Shown: piece by piece, positions 1 through 6,851 of the stretch
Position numbering within the stretch: the first letter of the stretch is position 1
Layout of the letters: the number at the start of each line of letters is the position of its first letter
Source of the DNA: Gallionella sp.
GTDB taxonomy: Bacteria; Pseudomonadota; Gammaproteobacteria; Burkholderiales; Gallionellaceae
NCBI GenBank assembly: GCA_003153155.1
Contig: PLWV01000027.1
Span: 1 to 64,000, forward strand
DNA: 64,000 bases
Reading direction: 5' to 3'
Made by a program: the position numbers and the translations under genes
The notes under the pieces: generated by a model
Told to the model about the DNA's origin: nothing
What the model saw: the letters and a program-made list of their open reading frames with translations, nothing else
Databases searched by the model: none

Positions 1-8
1 GGGGGAGG

Positions 9-60
9 TGTCAACTAATTTGGGGGAAGGGTACAGTCCCGCTTGAGCGTAGGGTTAGAG
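9..60 (-). other. Truncated attC site of cassette 4
   Basis: Read on the - strand, CTCTAAC (60-54) and the following bases up to position 34 are identical over 27 bp to the start of the attC at 1850-1912. After that the sequence departs completely and no R' box of the form GTTRRRY follows; GTTGACA (15-9) is a poor match. The right half of the site has therefore been lost or replaced, possibly by the end of an insertion sequence that lies mostly outside the window. Confidence 0.6.
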
Positions 61-69
61 AGCTTGCAG

Positions 70-510
70 CTAGGCATGGCTGCTACCAGAACGCAAACTG
101 TGTAACTCCTTTAGCCAGTTGGCACGAAGCTCGGGTGCGAGCTGAGTATGGGCAAGTAGTTTTCCATCTTTGTCCGCGAACACCACGTGCTTTACCTCAC
201 CGTCTTGCTTAAAGAAGTAGAGCGTGTTGTAGCCTGAAAAAACGATGTAACCAAGATATTCTGTTTTAGCCCCACCCACATGTTCCGTGAATTGGGCATT
301 CTCTATTTTTTCCAGGGTAATGCCTTGCTCATTAGAAAGAACCGTGATTAGGTTGTCAATGAATCGCAGTCGGACCTCACCGCCAATTTGTCTAAAGTGC
401 ACATTATTTACGCGAGTGTCGAACTCATACCAATCTAGATCGTTTACCCTTTGACCCTTGAGAGCAAAGGAATCGCTTTCAAGAGAAATGCATGTAGAAG
501 GCGTGGGCAT
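70..510 (-). CDS. Integron cassette 4 gene, hypothetical protein (146 aa)
   Basis: A soluble protein of 146 residues with no signal peptide or membrane segment. I do not recognise the family. It is rich in beta-strand-like stretches (for example residues 80-110, with several aromatic residues) and ends in a charged helix followed by a Ser-rich tail. The ATG at 510 lies 11 bases after the R' box of the preceding attC (521-527), and the stop lies 9 bases before the next R'' box (54-60), which is the tight packing expected of a cassette gene. It is likely read from a promoter near attI or inside an upstream cassette; none is visible immediately before it. The reading frame is intact. Function unknown. 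Confidence 0.75.
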   Translation of the reverse strand: MPTPSTCISLESDSFALKGQRVNDLDWYEFDTRVNNVHFRQIGGEVRLRFIDNLITVLSNEQGITLEKIENAQFTEHVGGAKTEYLGYIVFSGYNTLYFFKQDGEVKHVVFADKDGKLLAHTQLAPELRANWLKELHSLRSGSSHA

Positions 511-520
511 TGGGATAGCT

Positions 521-583
521 CTCTAACGTAAAAGTAAGGGGCGCCGCGCTTTTGCGGCGTCCCTCTTGACTGCCGGGTTGGGG
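521..583 (-). other. attC site of cassette 3 (63 bp)
   Basis: On the - strand the site opens with CCCCAAC (583-577, R'' box), passes through an imperfect palindrome (GGGACGCCGC ... GCGGCGCCCC around a short loop) and closes with GTTAGAG (527-521, R' box). R' departs from GTTRRRY only in its last base. Length, central hairpin and box order are those of attC. Confidence 0.85.
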
Positions 584-611
584 GTCAATGTGGTGCCAAG
601 CGAAGGTGGAT

Positions 612-1091
612 TCATGGCGAACATTTCAGATTGTTTCCCCATGTAGAGTCTGGAACGCGCAGAAGGGTGGCTGTGCGAGGCAGCCAGTGACGACCGCCTT
701 CTTGTGAGAGGAGTTTCCATTCGAGGCTTTCGCCCTTCAGTTCAAGTGATGCCGTACCCTTTGCTTCCCATGAACTGGAGAAGGTGGCCTTTGCGGTTGT
801 GCCAACAACCTGCCCGGTGATGGAAGGCTCTGGGCCTTCCGATTCATCAACGCGATTTCCCATTTGGGCTGTTGCAGCGTGTAGAGCGCACAGTGTAGAA
901 CCTTTAACTAATATCCTGAGAGTGAACGAGTCCCGCATACCTTCGCTACAGCGCTGCTCAAAAACACCAGTTGCGTTAGCGCAAGGCCAAGTTATTCGCC
1001 ATGTGCCAGTCATGCTTTCACCCGCAGCCGCAATATTAGGTGCGGCTGCAAGCAGAACAACAATTGCGAGATAAGGGACGCGGACTAACAT
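612..1091 (-). CDS. Integron cassette 3 gene, secreted hypothetical protein (159 aa)
   Basis: The protein opens with a clear Sec signal peptide (MLVRVPYLAIVVLLAAAPNI, then AAAGE), so the mature part is probably periplasmic. Four cysteines remain after cleavage, enough for two disulfides. The mature region holds a TGTW...W beginning and many beta-prone stretches, which could suit a small beta-barrel or lipocalin-like fold, but I recognise no family. I chose ATG 1091 because it begins the signal peptide directly; an in-frame ATG at 1106 lies inside attC. The stop at 612 is 29 bases before the next R'' box. Confidence 0.75.
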   Translation of the reverse strand: MLVRVPYLAIVVLLAAAPNIAAAGESMTGTWRITWPCANATGVFEQRCSEGMRDSFTLRILVKGSTLCALHAATAQMGNRVDESEGPEPSITGQVVGTTAKATFSSSWEAKGTASLELKGESLEWKLLSQEGGRHWLPRTATLLRVPDSTWGNNLKCSP

Positions 1092-1100
1092 TCTGTTGAC

Positions 1101-1164
1101 CCCCAACGTTCAAATTGAGGGGCAGGCCGCTTCTGGCCTGTCCCGCTCGAATGTAGGGTTGGGC
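1101..1164 (-). other. attC site of cassette 2 (64 bp)
   Basis: On the - strand GCCCAAC (1164-1158) is a perfect RYYYAAC R'' box. It is followed by a palindromic arm (GCGGGACAGGCC ... GGCCTGCCCCTC) and GTTGGGG (1107-1101) as R', one base off GTTRRRY. The arm sequence TCGAGCGGGAC closely resembles the TCAAGCGGGAC of the site at 1850-1912. Confidence 0.88.
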
Positions 1165-1176
1165 GTCGTTGCATAC

Positions 1177-1494
1177 TCATTGGGATGGCATGCATTCCTG
1201 CGGGTCGTTCTTGCTGGCAAGACGCCATCCGGTCATGCGCCGTGCTCTCGTGTCCACTTCAAAGGCAAACACACATTGCTCCGCTGCACCTACACGGTTT
1301 TCTTGAGTTCCGTCCGCTCGTTTCTCATAACCCAGCCACACTTCATTCGACTTGTACGGCGGGAGAGCGCTAATGGGGTACTGTTCGCCAAGCTGCTTCT
1401 CGAAGCTTTCATACGGGGCAACCCATGGCATGTATAGGCTTGTACATCCAGACAACAGGCAAATCGTGTAAGAGAGTAGGTAACCGTTTTTCAT
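1177..1494 (-). CDS. Integron cassette 2, second lipoprotein (105 aa)
   Basis: A small lipoprotein: hydrophobic N-terminus ending in the lipobox LLSGC at residues 13-17, followed by about 88 residues. It is a diverged paralogue of the gene just upstream in the same cassette (1514-1828). Both share an ESFE/ENFE motif soon after the lipid Cys, a single central Cys, a V/I-D-x-R/K segment and W-R before the C-terminus, which also carries a Cys. No attC lies in the 19 bp between the two genes, so they move as one two-gene cassette. The two conserved cysteines may form a disulfide in the periplasm. Function unknown. Confidence 0.72.
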   Translation of the reverse strand: MKNGYLLSYTICLLSGCTSLYMPWVAPYESFEKQLGEQYPISALPPYKSNEVWLGYEKRADGTQENRVGAAEQCVFAFEVDTRARRMTGWRLASKNDPQECMPSQ

Positions 1495-1513
1495 GACCTA
1501 GGCCGTGGGTAAT

Positions 1514-1828
1514 TTAAGGAACAATTTGGCACCCACTATTATCGCCTTCAGTACGCCAAGCAATGATTCTCTCGGTCTTTGCGTCAATCTCTCGGACTAG
1601 GACGCAGCGGCCAAACGGGCCTGAAGAGTCACGGGTGTATTCAGAGTTGCCGTTGTCGAGTGTTCGCGTATGTGTGCCAAGAACGTCTCCAGGGATGAGC
1701 TGACTAATGTGACTCCCGATCTCAGCATTTCTGAAGTTCTCGAAATTTTCTCGCGGCGTCACGCTAGTACATCCAACCGTGCTAAGAGTTGCAAGGATGA
1801 TGAAGGTGACAAAGGGGAAACGAGTCAT
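1514..1828 (-). CDS. Integron cassette 2, first lipoprotein (104 aa)
   Basis: A small lipoprotein: MTRFPFV, a hydrophobic stretch and the lipobox STVGC, so it is probably anchored to a membrane on the periplasmic side. I prefer ATG 1828, preceded by GGAAGG, over the in-frame ATGs at 1855 and 1840, which would place a hydrophilic extension before the signal peptide. After the lipid Cys come the ENFENF motif, a central Cys and an I-D-x-K-T-E-R-I-x-x-W-R segment matching the downstream paralogue (1177-1494). Family not recognised. Tandem paralogues in one cassette are uncommon. Confidence 0.72.
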   Translation of the reverse strand: MTRFPFVTFIILATLSTVGCTSVTPRENFENFRNAEIGSHISQLIPGDVLGTHTRTLDNGNSEYTRDSSGPFGRCVLVREIDAKTERIIAWRTEGDNSGCQIVP

Positions 1829-1849
1829 AGAGCCTTCCATGTGGGAGAC

Positions 1850-1912
1850 GCCCAACGTGGAGCTAAGGGGCTGCGCGCTTTTGCGCAGTCCCGCTTGAGC
1901 GTAGGGTTAGAG
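1850..1912 (-). other. attC site of cassette 1 (63 bp)
   Basis: On the - strand CTCTAAC (1912-1906) is R'' (first base off consensus), followed by TACGCTCAAGCGGGACTGCG, a GCGCAAAAGCGC-type apex, GCAGCCCCTTAGCTCCAC and GTTGGGC (1856-1850), a perfect GTTRRRY R' box. The pattern CTCAAGC ... CTTAGCTC is that of textbook attC sites such as the one of aadA cassettes. This is the best attC in the window. Confidence 0.92.
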
Positions 1913-1919
1913 TTTTGTC

Positions 1920-2198
1920 TCAATTTAGCAAACCAAAATATGAGGAAAGATTGAAGAGCAATGTAAATGCTGTGGCCAAGAAACACAAGACGGAGCCAGC
2001 AAGAAGAAAAGCTGCCAAATAACCAGGGCCACCCGAAGAAGTGACGGCGAGCATCAATGCCTCAACAGACATGGCGGATTTTGGGTTGGCCATAAATAAC
2101 TTTCGGTACTCGCCGAGAAACGAGAAGGCGGTATACGCGAGGGCAGCACCAACAAGCAAGCTAACAAAGGGCCCCTCAAACACTGACCAAATTCCCAT
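1920..2198 (-). CDS. Integron cassette 1 gene, small membrane protein (92 aa)
   Basis: The first cassette after attI. The 92-residue product has two strong hydrophobic segments, roughly residues 7-28 and 56-83, joined by a short polar loop, so it is a small inner membrane protein. ATG 2198 lies a few bases inside the cassette, just after the recombination box GTTAGAG (2211-2205); there is no good Shine-Dalgarno sequence. Being next to attI it should be the best expressed cassette if a promoter lies in the integrase region. The family is not recognised and there are no catalytic motifs. Confidence 0.72.
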   Translation of the reverse strand: MGIWSVFEGPFVSLLVGAALAYTAFSFLGEYRKLFMANPKSAMSVEALMLAVTSSGGPGYLAAFLLAGSVLCFLATAFTLLFNLSSYFGLLN

Positions 2199-2204
2199 GA
2201 TGAA

Positions 2205-2309
2205 CTCTAACGTAAAGTAGACACCCTAAAAAATGCCTTGAAAAGCACCTTCGAGGTGTACAATCTGGCATCAATCCCGCAATGCCTTGTTTTTATTGGA
2301 GGTGAAATT
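2205..2309 (-). promoter_or_regulatory. attI region between the integrase gene and the first cassette
   Basis: The segment between the IntI start (2310) and the first cassette ends, on the - strand, in ACGTTAGAG (2213-2205), the same R' form seen at the attC of cassette 3. This is the expected attI crossover point. A perfect inverted repeat CACCT-TCG-AGGTG lies at 2246-2258 and may be a recombinase or regulator site. I find no LexA-type operator (neither CTGT-N8-ACAG nor the GAAC-N4-GTTC form used at lexA in this window), so SOS control of this integrase is not supported by the sequence. No convincing -35/-10 pair was found for either strand. Confidence 0.65.
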
Positions 2310-3305
2310 ATGGCACACCCTAATTTTTCGGATAAAAGCACCACTGCAAAACCTCCCAAGTTACTTGACCAGGTGAGCGACAAATTGCGCGTAAAGCACT
2401 ATAGCATTCGCACTGAACAAGCTTATGTGGGCTGGATTAAACGCTATATTTTCTTCCATGACAAGCGCCATCCGAAAGATATGGGGGCGAGGGACATCGA
2501 GGCTTTCCTCACGCATCTTGCGGTGGCAGGTAAAGTTTCCGCATCAACGCAGAATCTAGCCAAGAGCTCAATATTGTTTCTTTACCGCGAGGTGTTGGAA
2601 ATCCAGTTGCCGTGGTTGGATAACGTCACGCAGGCCAAAGCGCCCAAGCGATTGCCAGTGGTGTTGACGGTGAGCGAGGTGCAGGCCGTGTTGTCGCGTC
2701 TGACGGGCACGCATGCGCTGATCGCCTCGTTGTTGTATGGCGGCGGGATGCGCCTGATGGAAGCGGTGCGGTTGCGGGTGAAGGATGTGGATTTTGCGCG
2801 GCACGAGATCATTGTGCGCGAAGGCAAGGGTTTCAAGGACAGGGTGACGATGTTGCCGGAGGCCGTGGCAGCTTTGCTCAAAGCGCATCTGGTCAAGGTG
2901 AAGGCCTTGCACGTTGAGGATTTGGCGCAGGGTTTTGGCGAGGTGTATCTGCCTTTCGCGCTGGACAAGAAATATCCGAGCGCTGGGCGCGAATGGGGCT
3001 GGCAATATGTTTTTCCTTCGAAGAATCTGTCGATCGATCCGCGCTCGGGCAAGACGCGCCGCCATCATGTGGATGAGAAGGGGGTGCAGCGCGCGGTGAA
3101 GCAGGCGGTGCGCGATGCGGAGTTGACCAAACCAGCCACGCCGCACACGTTGCGCCATTCCTTTGCCACACATCTGTTGCAAAGCGGCTACGACATCCGC
3201 ACCGTGCAGGAGCTGCTCGGCCATTCCGATGTTTCCACGACGATGATTTATACCCACGTCCTTAACAAAGGCGGAAGAGGTGTGATTAGTCCGTTGGATA
3301 GGTGA
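2310..3305 (+). CDS. intI: Integron integrase IntI (331 aa)
   Basis: Tyrosine recombinase that inserts and excises gene cassettes by acting on attI and folded single-stranded attC. The N-terminal SAM-like domain has the [19 protein letters not shown] signature. The catalytic domain shows the first Arg in [23 protein letters not shown] (H-x-x-R), GH and the Tyr in TMIYTHV. The stretch [20 protein letters not shown] is the extra helix found in IntI but not in XerC/XerD. ATG 2310 has a strong Shine-Dalgarno GGAGGTGAA; the frame is open to 2238 but those 24 codons lack a ribosome site. The frame is intact and all catalytic residues are present, so the enzyme is probably active. Confidence 0.96.
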   Translation: MAHPNFSDKSTTAKPPKLLDQVSDKLRVKHYSIRTEQAYVGWIKRYIFFHDKRHPKDMGARDIEAFLTHLAVAGKVSASTQNLAKSSILFLYREVLEIQLPWLDNVTQAKAPKRLPVVLTVSEVQAVLSRLTGTHALIASLLYGGGMRLMEAVRLRVKDVDFARHEIIVREGKGFKDRVTMLPEAVAALLKAHLVKVKALHVEDLAQGFGEVYLPFALDKKYPSAGREWGWQYVFPSKNLSIDPRSGKTRRHHVDEKGVQRAVKQAVRDAELTKPATPHTLRHSFATHLLQSGYDIRTVQELLGHSDVSTTMIYTHVLNKGGRGVISPLDR

Positions 3306-3324
3306 TTTGCACGGGTAGGTGACT

Positions 3325-3353
3325 GCGACAGCGTAAGCAAATCCTGATAGAAT
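3325..3353 (+). promoter_or_regulatory. Possible sigma-70 promoter of ndk
   Basis: GCGACA (3325-3330) and TAGAAT (3348-3353) are spaced by 17 bp, about 50 bases before the ndk start. The -35 matches TTGACA at four of six positions and the -10 matches TATAAT at five of six. Prediction from sequence only. Confidence 0.4.
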
Positions 3354-3400
3354 GCCACGCCGTTTTTTATTAACTATATATTAAGTTTGGAGAAAGTAGC

Positions 3401-3826
3401 ATGGCTGTTGAACGTACCCTGTCGATTATCAAACCCGATGCAGTTGCCAAGAATGTCATCGGCCAGATTTACACCCGCTTTGAAAAAGCCGGTCTGAAGG
3501 TCATTGCCGCGCGCATGGTGCAATTGTCGCGCGCAGATGCGGAAGGTTTCTACGCGGTGCACCGCGCCCGTCCGTTCTTCAAGGACTTGGTGGATTTCAT
3601 GATCTCCGGCCCGGTGATGATACAGGCGCTGGAAGGCGAAGGCGCGATTCTGAAGAACCGCGATCTGATGGGCGCGACCGATCCGAAGAAGGCCGACAAA
3701 GGCACGATCCGTGCTGATTTCGCCGACAGCATCGATGCGAATGCGGTGCACGGCTCCGATGCGGCTGATACGGCTGCGGTGGAAATCGCATATTTCTTCC
3801 CGGCGATGAATGTTTACTCGCGTTAA
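3401..3826 (+). CDS. ndk: Nucleoside diphosphate kinase (141 aa)
   Basis: Transfers the gamma phosphate of ATP to nucleoside diphosphates through a phosphohistidine, balancing NTP and dNTP pools. The N-terminus [12 protein letters not shown] is the nucleotide-binding strand of the family, and NAVHGSD carries the catalytic His near residue 117. The length of 141 residues is standard. The start ATG has a GGAGAAAG ribosome site. It opens the conserved run ndk-rlmN-pilW-rodZ-ispG-hisS-yfgM-bamB-der seen in many beta- and gammaproteobacteria, which shows that the integron to its left is inserted next to, not inside, this block. Confidence 0.98.
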   Translation: MAVERTLSIIKPDAVAKNVIGQIYTRFEKAGLKVIAARMVQLSRADAEGFYAVHRARPFFKDLVDFMISGPVMIQALEGEGAILKNRDLMGATDPKKADKGTIRADFADSIDANAVHGSDAADTAAVEIAYFFPAMNVYSR

Positions 3827-3833
3827 ATATACC

Positions 3834-3928
3834 GTTCGCCCTGAGCTTGTCGAAGGGTGAGTTTCTAATTTATTCTGTTCGATTTAATCCGCCCATGGTT
3901 CGACAAGCTCACCACGAACGGATTAAAT
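3834..3928 (+). repeat. Intergenic inverted repeat after ndk
   Basis: GTTCGCCCTGAGCTTGTCGA at 3834 is matched in reverse by TCGACAAGCTCACCACGAAC ending at 3919, and a second nested pair, GATTTAATCC and GGATTAAATC, follows. CCCTGAGCTTGTCGAAGGG is a very common extragenic palindrome in Proteobacteria. The transcript would fold into a large hairpin between ndk and rlmN. Confidence 0.8.
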
Positions 3929-3941
3929 CAGAGGGTTTTTA

Positions 3942-5132
3942 ATGCAACAAAACCTCCTCGACTTTGATGCGCAAGCCCTAGCCAGCTATTTCACGGAAAT
4001 GGGCGAGAAGCCGTTCCGTGCGCGTCAACTGATGCGCTGGATTTACAAAGTCGGGGAGCCCGATTTCGCCGCGATGACCGACATCGCGGCAGCGTTGCGC
4101 GACAAGCTCGCGCAGTGCGCCTGCATCACCGCGCCGAATGTGATGCGCGAAGAATTATCCGACGACGGCACGCGCAAGTGGCTGCTGAACGTCGGCACCG
4201 GCAATGCCGTGGAAGCGGTGTACATTCCCGTAGGCGACCACGAAAATTCTGCTGCTGACGAGAAGGATGGAGAAGCGGTCGCAGGCATCACCTCCGCTGG
4301 CCGATCCCGCTTCGCGGGGCCCTCGTCCCGCGCTCCTGTGCGCCACAGAGGCACCTTGTGCGTTTCCACCCAGGCCGGTTGCGCGCTGAATTGCTCGTTT
4401 TGTTCGACCGGCAAGCAGGGTTTCAATCGCAACCTCAGCGTCGCGGAGATCATCGGCCAGTTGTGGTGGGCGAATCATCAGCTCGGCAAAGATGCCGAGG
4501 GTAACTGGAAAATCAGCAACGTGGTGATGATGGGCATGGGCGAGCCGCTGTTGAATTTCGACAACACGGTGAGCGCGCTGCGCCTGATGCTGGACGATCA
4601 CGCTTATGGATTGTCGCGCCGCCGTGTGACGGTTTCCACTTCCGGCGTCGTGCCGGCGATGGACAGATTGCGCGAGGAATGTCCGGTGGCATTGGCAGTA
4701 TCGTTGCATGCTCCGAATGACAAGTTGCGCGACGAGCTGGTGCCGATCAACCAGAAGTATCCGCTGAAGATGTTGCTGGCCGCCTGCCAGCGTTATCTGG
4801 AACGTGCGCCGCGCGATTTCATCACCTTCGAATATGTGATGCTGGAAGGCGTGAATGATTCGGTGCAACAGGCCCGCGAGCTGGTGAAGCTGGTGCGCGA
4901 CGTGCCGTGCAAATTCAACCTGATCCCGTTCAATCCGTTTCCACAAACGCATTATCGGCGCTCAAGCCCGGATGCCATTCAGCGTTTCCGCGATGTGCTG
5001 ATGCAGGCAGATATCGTGACCACCACGCGCAAGACGCGCGGTGATGACATCGCTGCGGCCTGCGGCCAGTTGGCAGGGCAGGTTCAGGATAAGACCAAGC
5101 GAACCCTGCAACGCGCCATCGGGGCGGTATAG
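3942..5132 (+). CDS. rlmN: Dual-specificity 23S rRNA/tRNA adenine-C2 methyltransferase RlmN (396 aa), with an extra peptide
   Basis: Radical SAM enzyme that makes 2-methyladenosine at A2503 of 23S rRNA and A37 of some tRNAs. The cluster motif CALNCSFCS (C-x3-C-x2-C) is at about residues 147-155, GMGEPLLN follows, and the methyl-carrying Cys is in ACGQLAG near the C-terminus. Between VYIP (about residue 95) and RGTLCVS (about 133), where the family normally has only a few residues, there are about 35 extra low-complexity residues. The DNA of this insert ends in GC-rich palindromic sequence (CCCGCTTCGCGGGG), so it is probably repeat-derived. The catalytic motifs are intact. Confidence 0.95.
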   Translation: MQQNLLDFDAQALASYFTEMGEKPFRARQLMRWIYKVGEPDFAAMTDIAAALRDKLAQCACITAPNVMREELSDDGTRKWLLNVGTGNAVEAVYIPVGDHENSAADEKDGEAVAGITSAGRSRFAGPSSRAPVRHRGTLCVSTQAGCALNCSFCSTGKQGFNRNLSVAEIIGQLWWANHQLGKDAEGNWKISNVVMMGMGEPLLNFDNTVSALRLMLDDHAYGLSRRRVTVSTSGVVPAMDRLREECPVALAVSLHAPNDKLRDELVPINQKYPLKMLLAACQRYLERAPRDFITFEYVMLEGVNDSVQQARELVKLVRDVPCKFNLIPFNPFPQTHYRRSSPDAIQRFRDVLMQADIVTTTRKTRGDDIAAACGQLAGQVQDKTKRTLQRAIGAV

Positions 5133-5151
5133 ATGAGTATCGAGGTGCACT

Positions 5152-5916
5152 GTGAATAAATTAATTACTCCATCGTTTTCTTTGGCAATTTCTTTGGCGT
5201 TTTCGTTGGTCATATTGGCGGGCTGCGGCACGCCTTCGGACAGCTCGCACGCCATCAAGAGTGCCAAGGTGCATACCGAATTGGCGGGTTTGTACTATGA
5301 GCGTGCGCAACTCGGCATCGCGCTGGACGAGTTAACACAAGCCTTGCAGGCCGATCGAGACTATGCGCCAGCCTACAGCGTGCGCGGCTTGGTGCATATG
5401 GCATTGCGCGAGGACAAAGAGGCCGAAGAGGATTTCAAGAGAAGTCTGCACCTCGATAATACGAATTCCGATACGCATAACAACTATGGCTGGTTCTTGT
5501 GTCAGCACGACAGGGAAAAAGAGGCTATTCCCCAGTTTATGGCGGCAATCAAAAATCCTTTATATACGACACCCGGTCTTGCCTATCTGAATGCCGGGCT
5601 ATGTTCCAGAAAAGCGGGCAACAACAAGGATGCCGAGGAGTTTTTGCAAAAGGCGCTGCTGGTGCAGCCTGGATTGACGCAAGCACTGTTTGCTCTGGCA
5701 GAGATGAACTTTGACAATGCTGATTACTTCGCAGCCAAGAAATATTTCGCGAATTTTTCGCAAAAAACCGACAATCTGACAGCGGAGCAACTCTGGCTGG
5801 GGGTGCGTATCAATCGCAAGGTTGGTGATCGTAATTCGGAGGCCAGCTTTGGCACGCAGTTGCGCAATCGTTTTCCCGGTGCGCGCGAAACTCAATTGTT
5901 GATACATGGTGAATGA
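5152..5916 (+). CDS. pilW: Type IV pilus biogenesis lipoprotein PilW/PilF (254 aa)
   Basis: Outer membrane lipoprotein needed to assemble the PilQ secretin. It has a signal peptide with lipobox LAGC at about residues 21-24, then six TPR-like repeats (for example APAYSVRGLVHMALRED and NNYGWFLCQHDREKEA). The start is GTG at 5152. Called PilF in Pseudomonas and PilW in Neisseria, and it commonly sits between rlmN and rodZ as here. The stop overlaps the rodZ start by 4 bp, suggesting coupled translation. The distant pilU gene at 30128-31291 is its functional partner in this window. Confidence 0.93.
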   Translation: MNKLITPSFSLAISLAFSLVILAGCGTPSDSSHAIKSAKVHTELAGLYYERAQLGIALDELTQALQADRDYAPAYSVRGLVHMALREDKEAEEDFKRSLHLDNTNSDTHNNYGWFLCQHDREKEAIPQFMAAIKNPLYTTPGLAYLNAGLCSRKAGNNKDAEEFLQKALLVQPGLTQALFALAEMNFDNADYFAAKKYFANFSQKTDNLTAEQLWLGVRINRKVGDRNSEASFGTQLRNRFPGARETQLLIHGE

Positions 5917-6851
5917 TGGAACATCTTCCGGAAAATAACGCCGAGCAAGGCAATCTTTCTGCCGCGATACCGCTGACTTCGCTGGGAAGGATGCTGCGCG
6001 AAGCGCGCGAGCATCTTGGTTTGAGCGTGGCGGATGTGGCCGCCCAGATCAAGTTCGCACCGCGCCAAATTGAGGCTCTGGAAGCGGACGATTTCAAGCA
6101 TCTGCCCGAAGCGGCTTTTTTGCGCGGCTTTGTGCGCAGTTATGCCAAGATTTTGCACCTGGATGCGCAGACTTTATTGGCGGCTCTGCCGCAACCAAAA
6201 GCGGCTGCGGCAGAGTTGATACCGGCTTCGGTCGAGGTGCCGTTTCCTGTCGCGCATTCATCGCAAAGACAAAATCTGATCTTGTTGGGCGCTGCGTTGC
6301 TGCTGGCCGTGATTGTGGTGGGATTTGCGGTGTGGCATTTCACCAATCCGCTTAAGCACTCCAAGGTTACGAAGATTGAAACCCCGGTTCCCTTGCCCGC
6401 TGAAATGCAAATCATTCCGGCTCCGCCTGTCCCGAAACAGAACACAATTGCACCATCTGTCCCTGCCGAACCGGAGCTGCGATCTTCGGCAACAGTAGAG
6501 CAATCTTCGGTTCGGGCAGCGAAGACCGCGCCTGCTCAAACCGTGCCGCAAACTCAATCAACAAATTCTGCGACCCATGACGTCACCTCGCACGACACCC
6601 CGACGCAGACCACCACGCTGCGCATGGTGTTCGATGAGGAGTCCTGGACTGAAATCACAGACAACGATGGCAAAATTATTTCTTCCAGGGTTCACCCGCG
6701 CGGAAGTGAAATGAATCTGCATGGGCACCTGCCGCTGTCGCTGGTGATCGGTCATGCGGCAACGACGCATTTGTACCAGGACGGTGAGCAAGTGGACTTG
6801 ACGCCATACATCAATTCTTCAAGCGAAGTGGCACGGCTGACGCTGGAGTGA
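5913..6851 (+). CDS. rodZ: Cytoskeleton protein RodZ (312 aa)
   Basis: Bitopic membrane protein that links MreB to the cell wall machinery. The cytoplasmic N-terminus has a helix-turn-helix of the Xre type ([20 protein letters not shown] ... IEALEADDF). A single membrane segment at about residues 116-138 is followed by a Pro/Thr/Gln-rich periplasmic linker and a C-terminal DUF4115 domain starting near [15 protein letters not shown]. Overlaps pilW and ispG by 4 bp each, so the three genes are probably one operon. Length is typical. Confidence 0.93.
   Translation: MMEHLPENNAEQGNLSAAIPLTSLGRMLREAREHLGLSVADVAAQIKFAPRQIEALEADDFKHLPEAAFLRGFVRSYAKILHLDAQTLLAALPQPKAAAAELIPASVEVPFPVAHSSQRQNLILLGAALLLAVIVVGFAVWHFTNPLKHSKVTKIETPVPLPAEMQIIPAPPVPKQNTIAPSVPAEPELRSSATVEQSSVRAAKTAPAQTVPQTQSTNSATHDVTSHDTPTQTTTLRMVFDEESWTEITDNDGKIISSRVHPRGSEMNLHGHLPLSLVIGHAATTHLYQDGEQVDLTPYINSSSEVARLTLE

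Larger units (their letters stand above)
1..3305 (-). mobile_element. Chromosomal integron: integrase end of a cassette array, open at the left edge
   Basis: A tyrosine recombinase of the IntI type (2310-3305, + strand) is followed, on the side of its own 5' end, by small genes that are all on the - strand and separated by attC-like sites at 1850-1912, 1101-1164, 521-583 and a truncated one at 9-60. This is the standard integron layout: integrase divergent from the cassettes, attI between them. Four cassettes are visible (genes 1920-2198; 1514-1828 with 1177-1494; 612-1091; 70-510). None resembles a resistance gene, as is usual for chromosomal integrons. The array continues beyond base 1, so its full size is unknown. 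Confidence 0.9.

Noticed and set aside
2205..2309. SOS box before intI
   Set aside because: Many integron integrases are LexA-controlled, but neither CTGT-N8-ACAG nor GAAC-N4-GTTC is present between the first cassette and the intI start.
2568..3257. Long - strand frame opposite intI
   Set aside because: It is a shadow of the GC-rich integrase codons with no start signal or family match.
2310..3305. XerC/XerD or a phage integrase
   Set aside because: The IntI-specific segment [18 protein letters not shown] and the adjacent attC array identify an integron integrase; there are no phage genes or flanking direct repeats.
3834..3928. Phage attachment site or tRNA-like structure after ndk
   Set aside because: The motif CCCTGAGCTTGTCGAAGGG is a widespread extragenic palindrome and nothing suggests integration.
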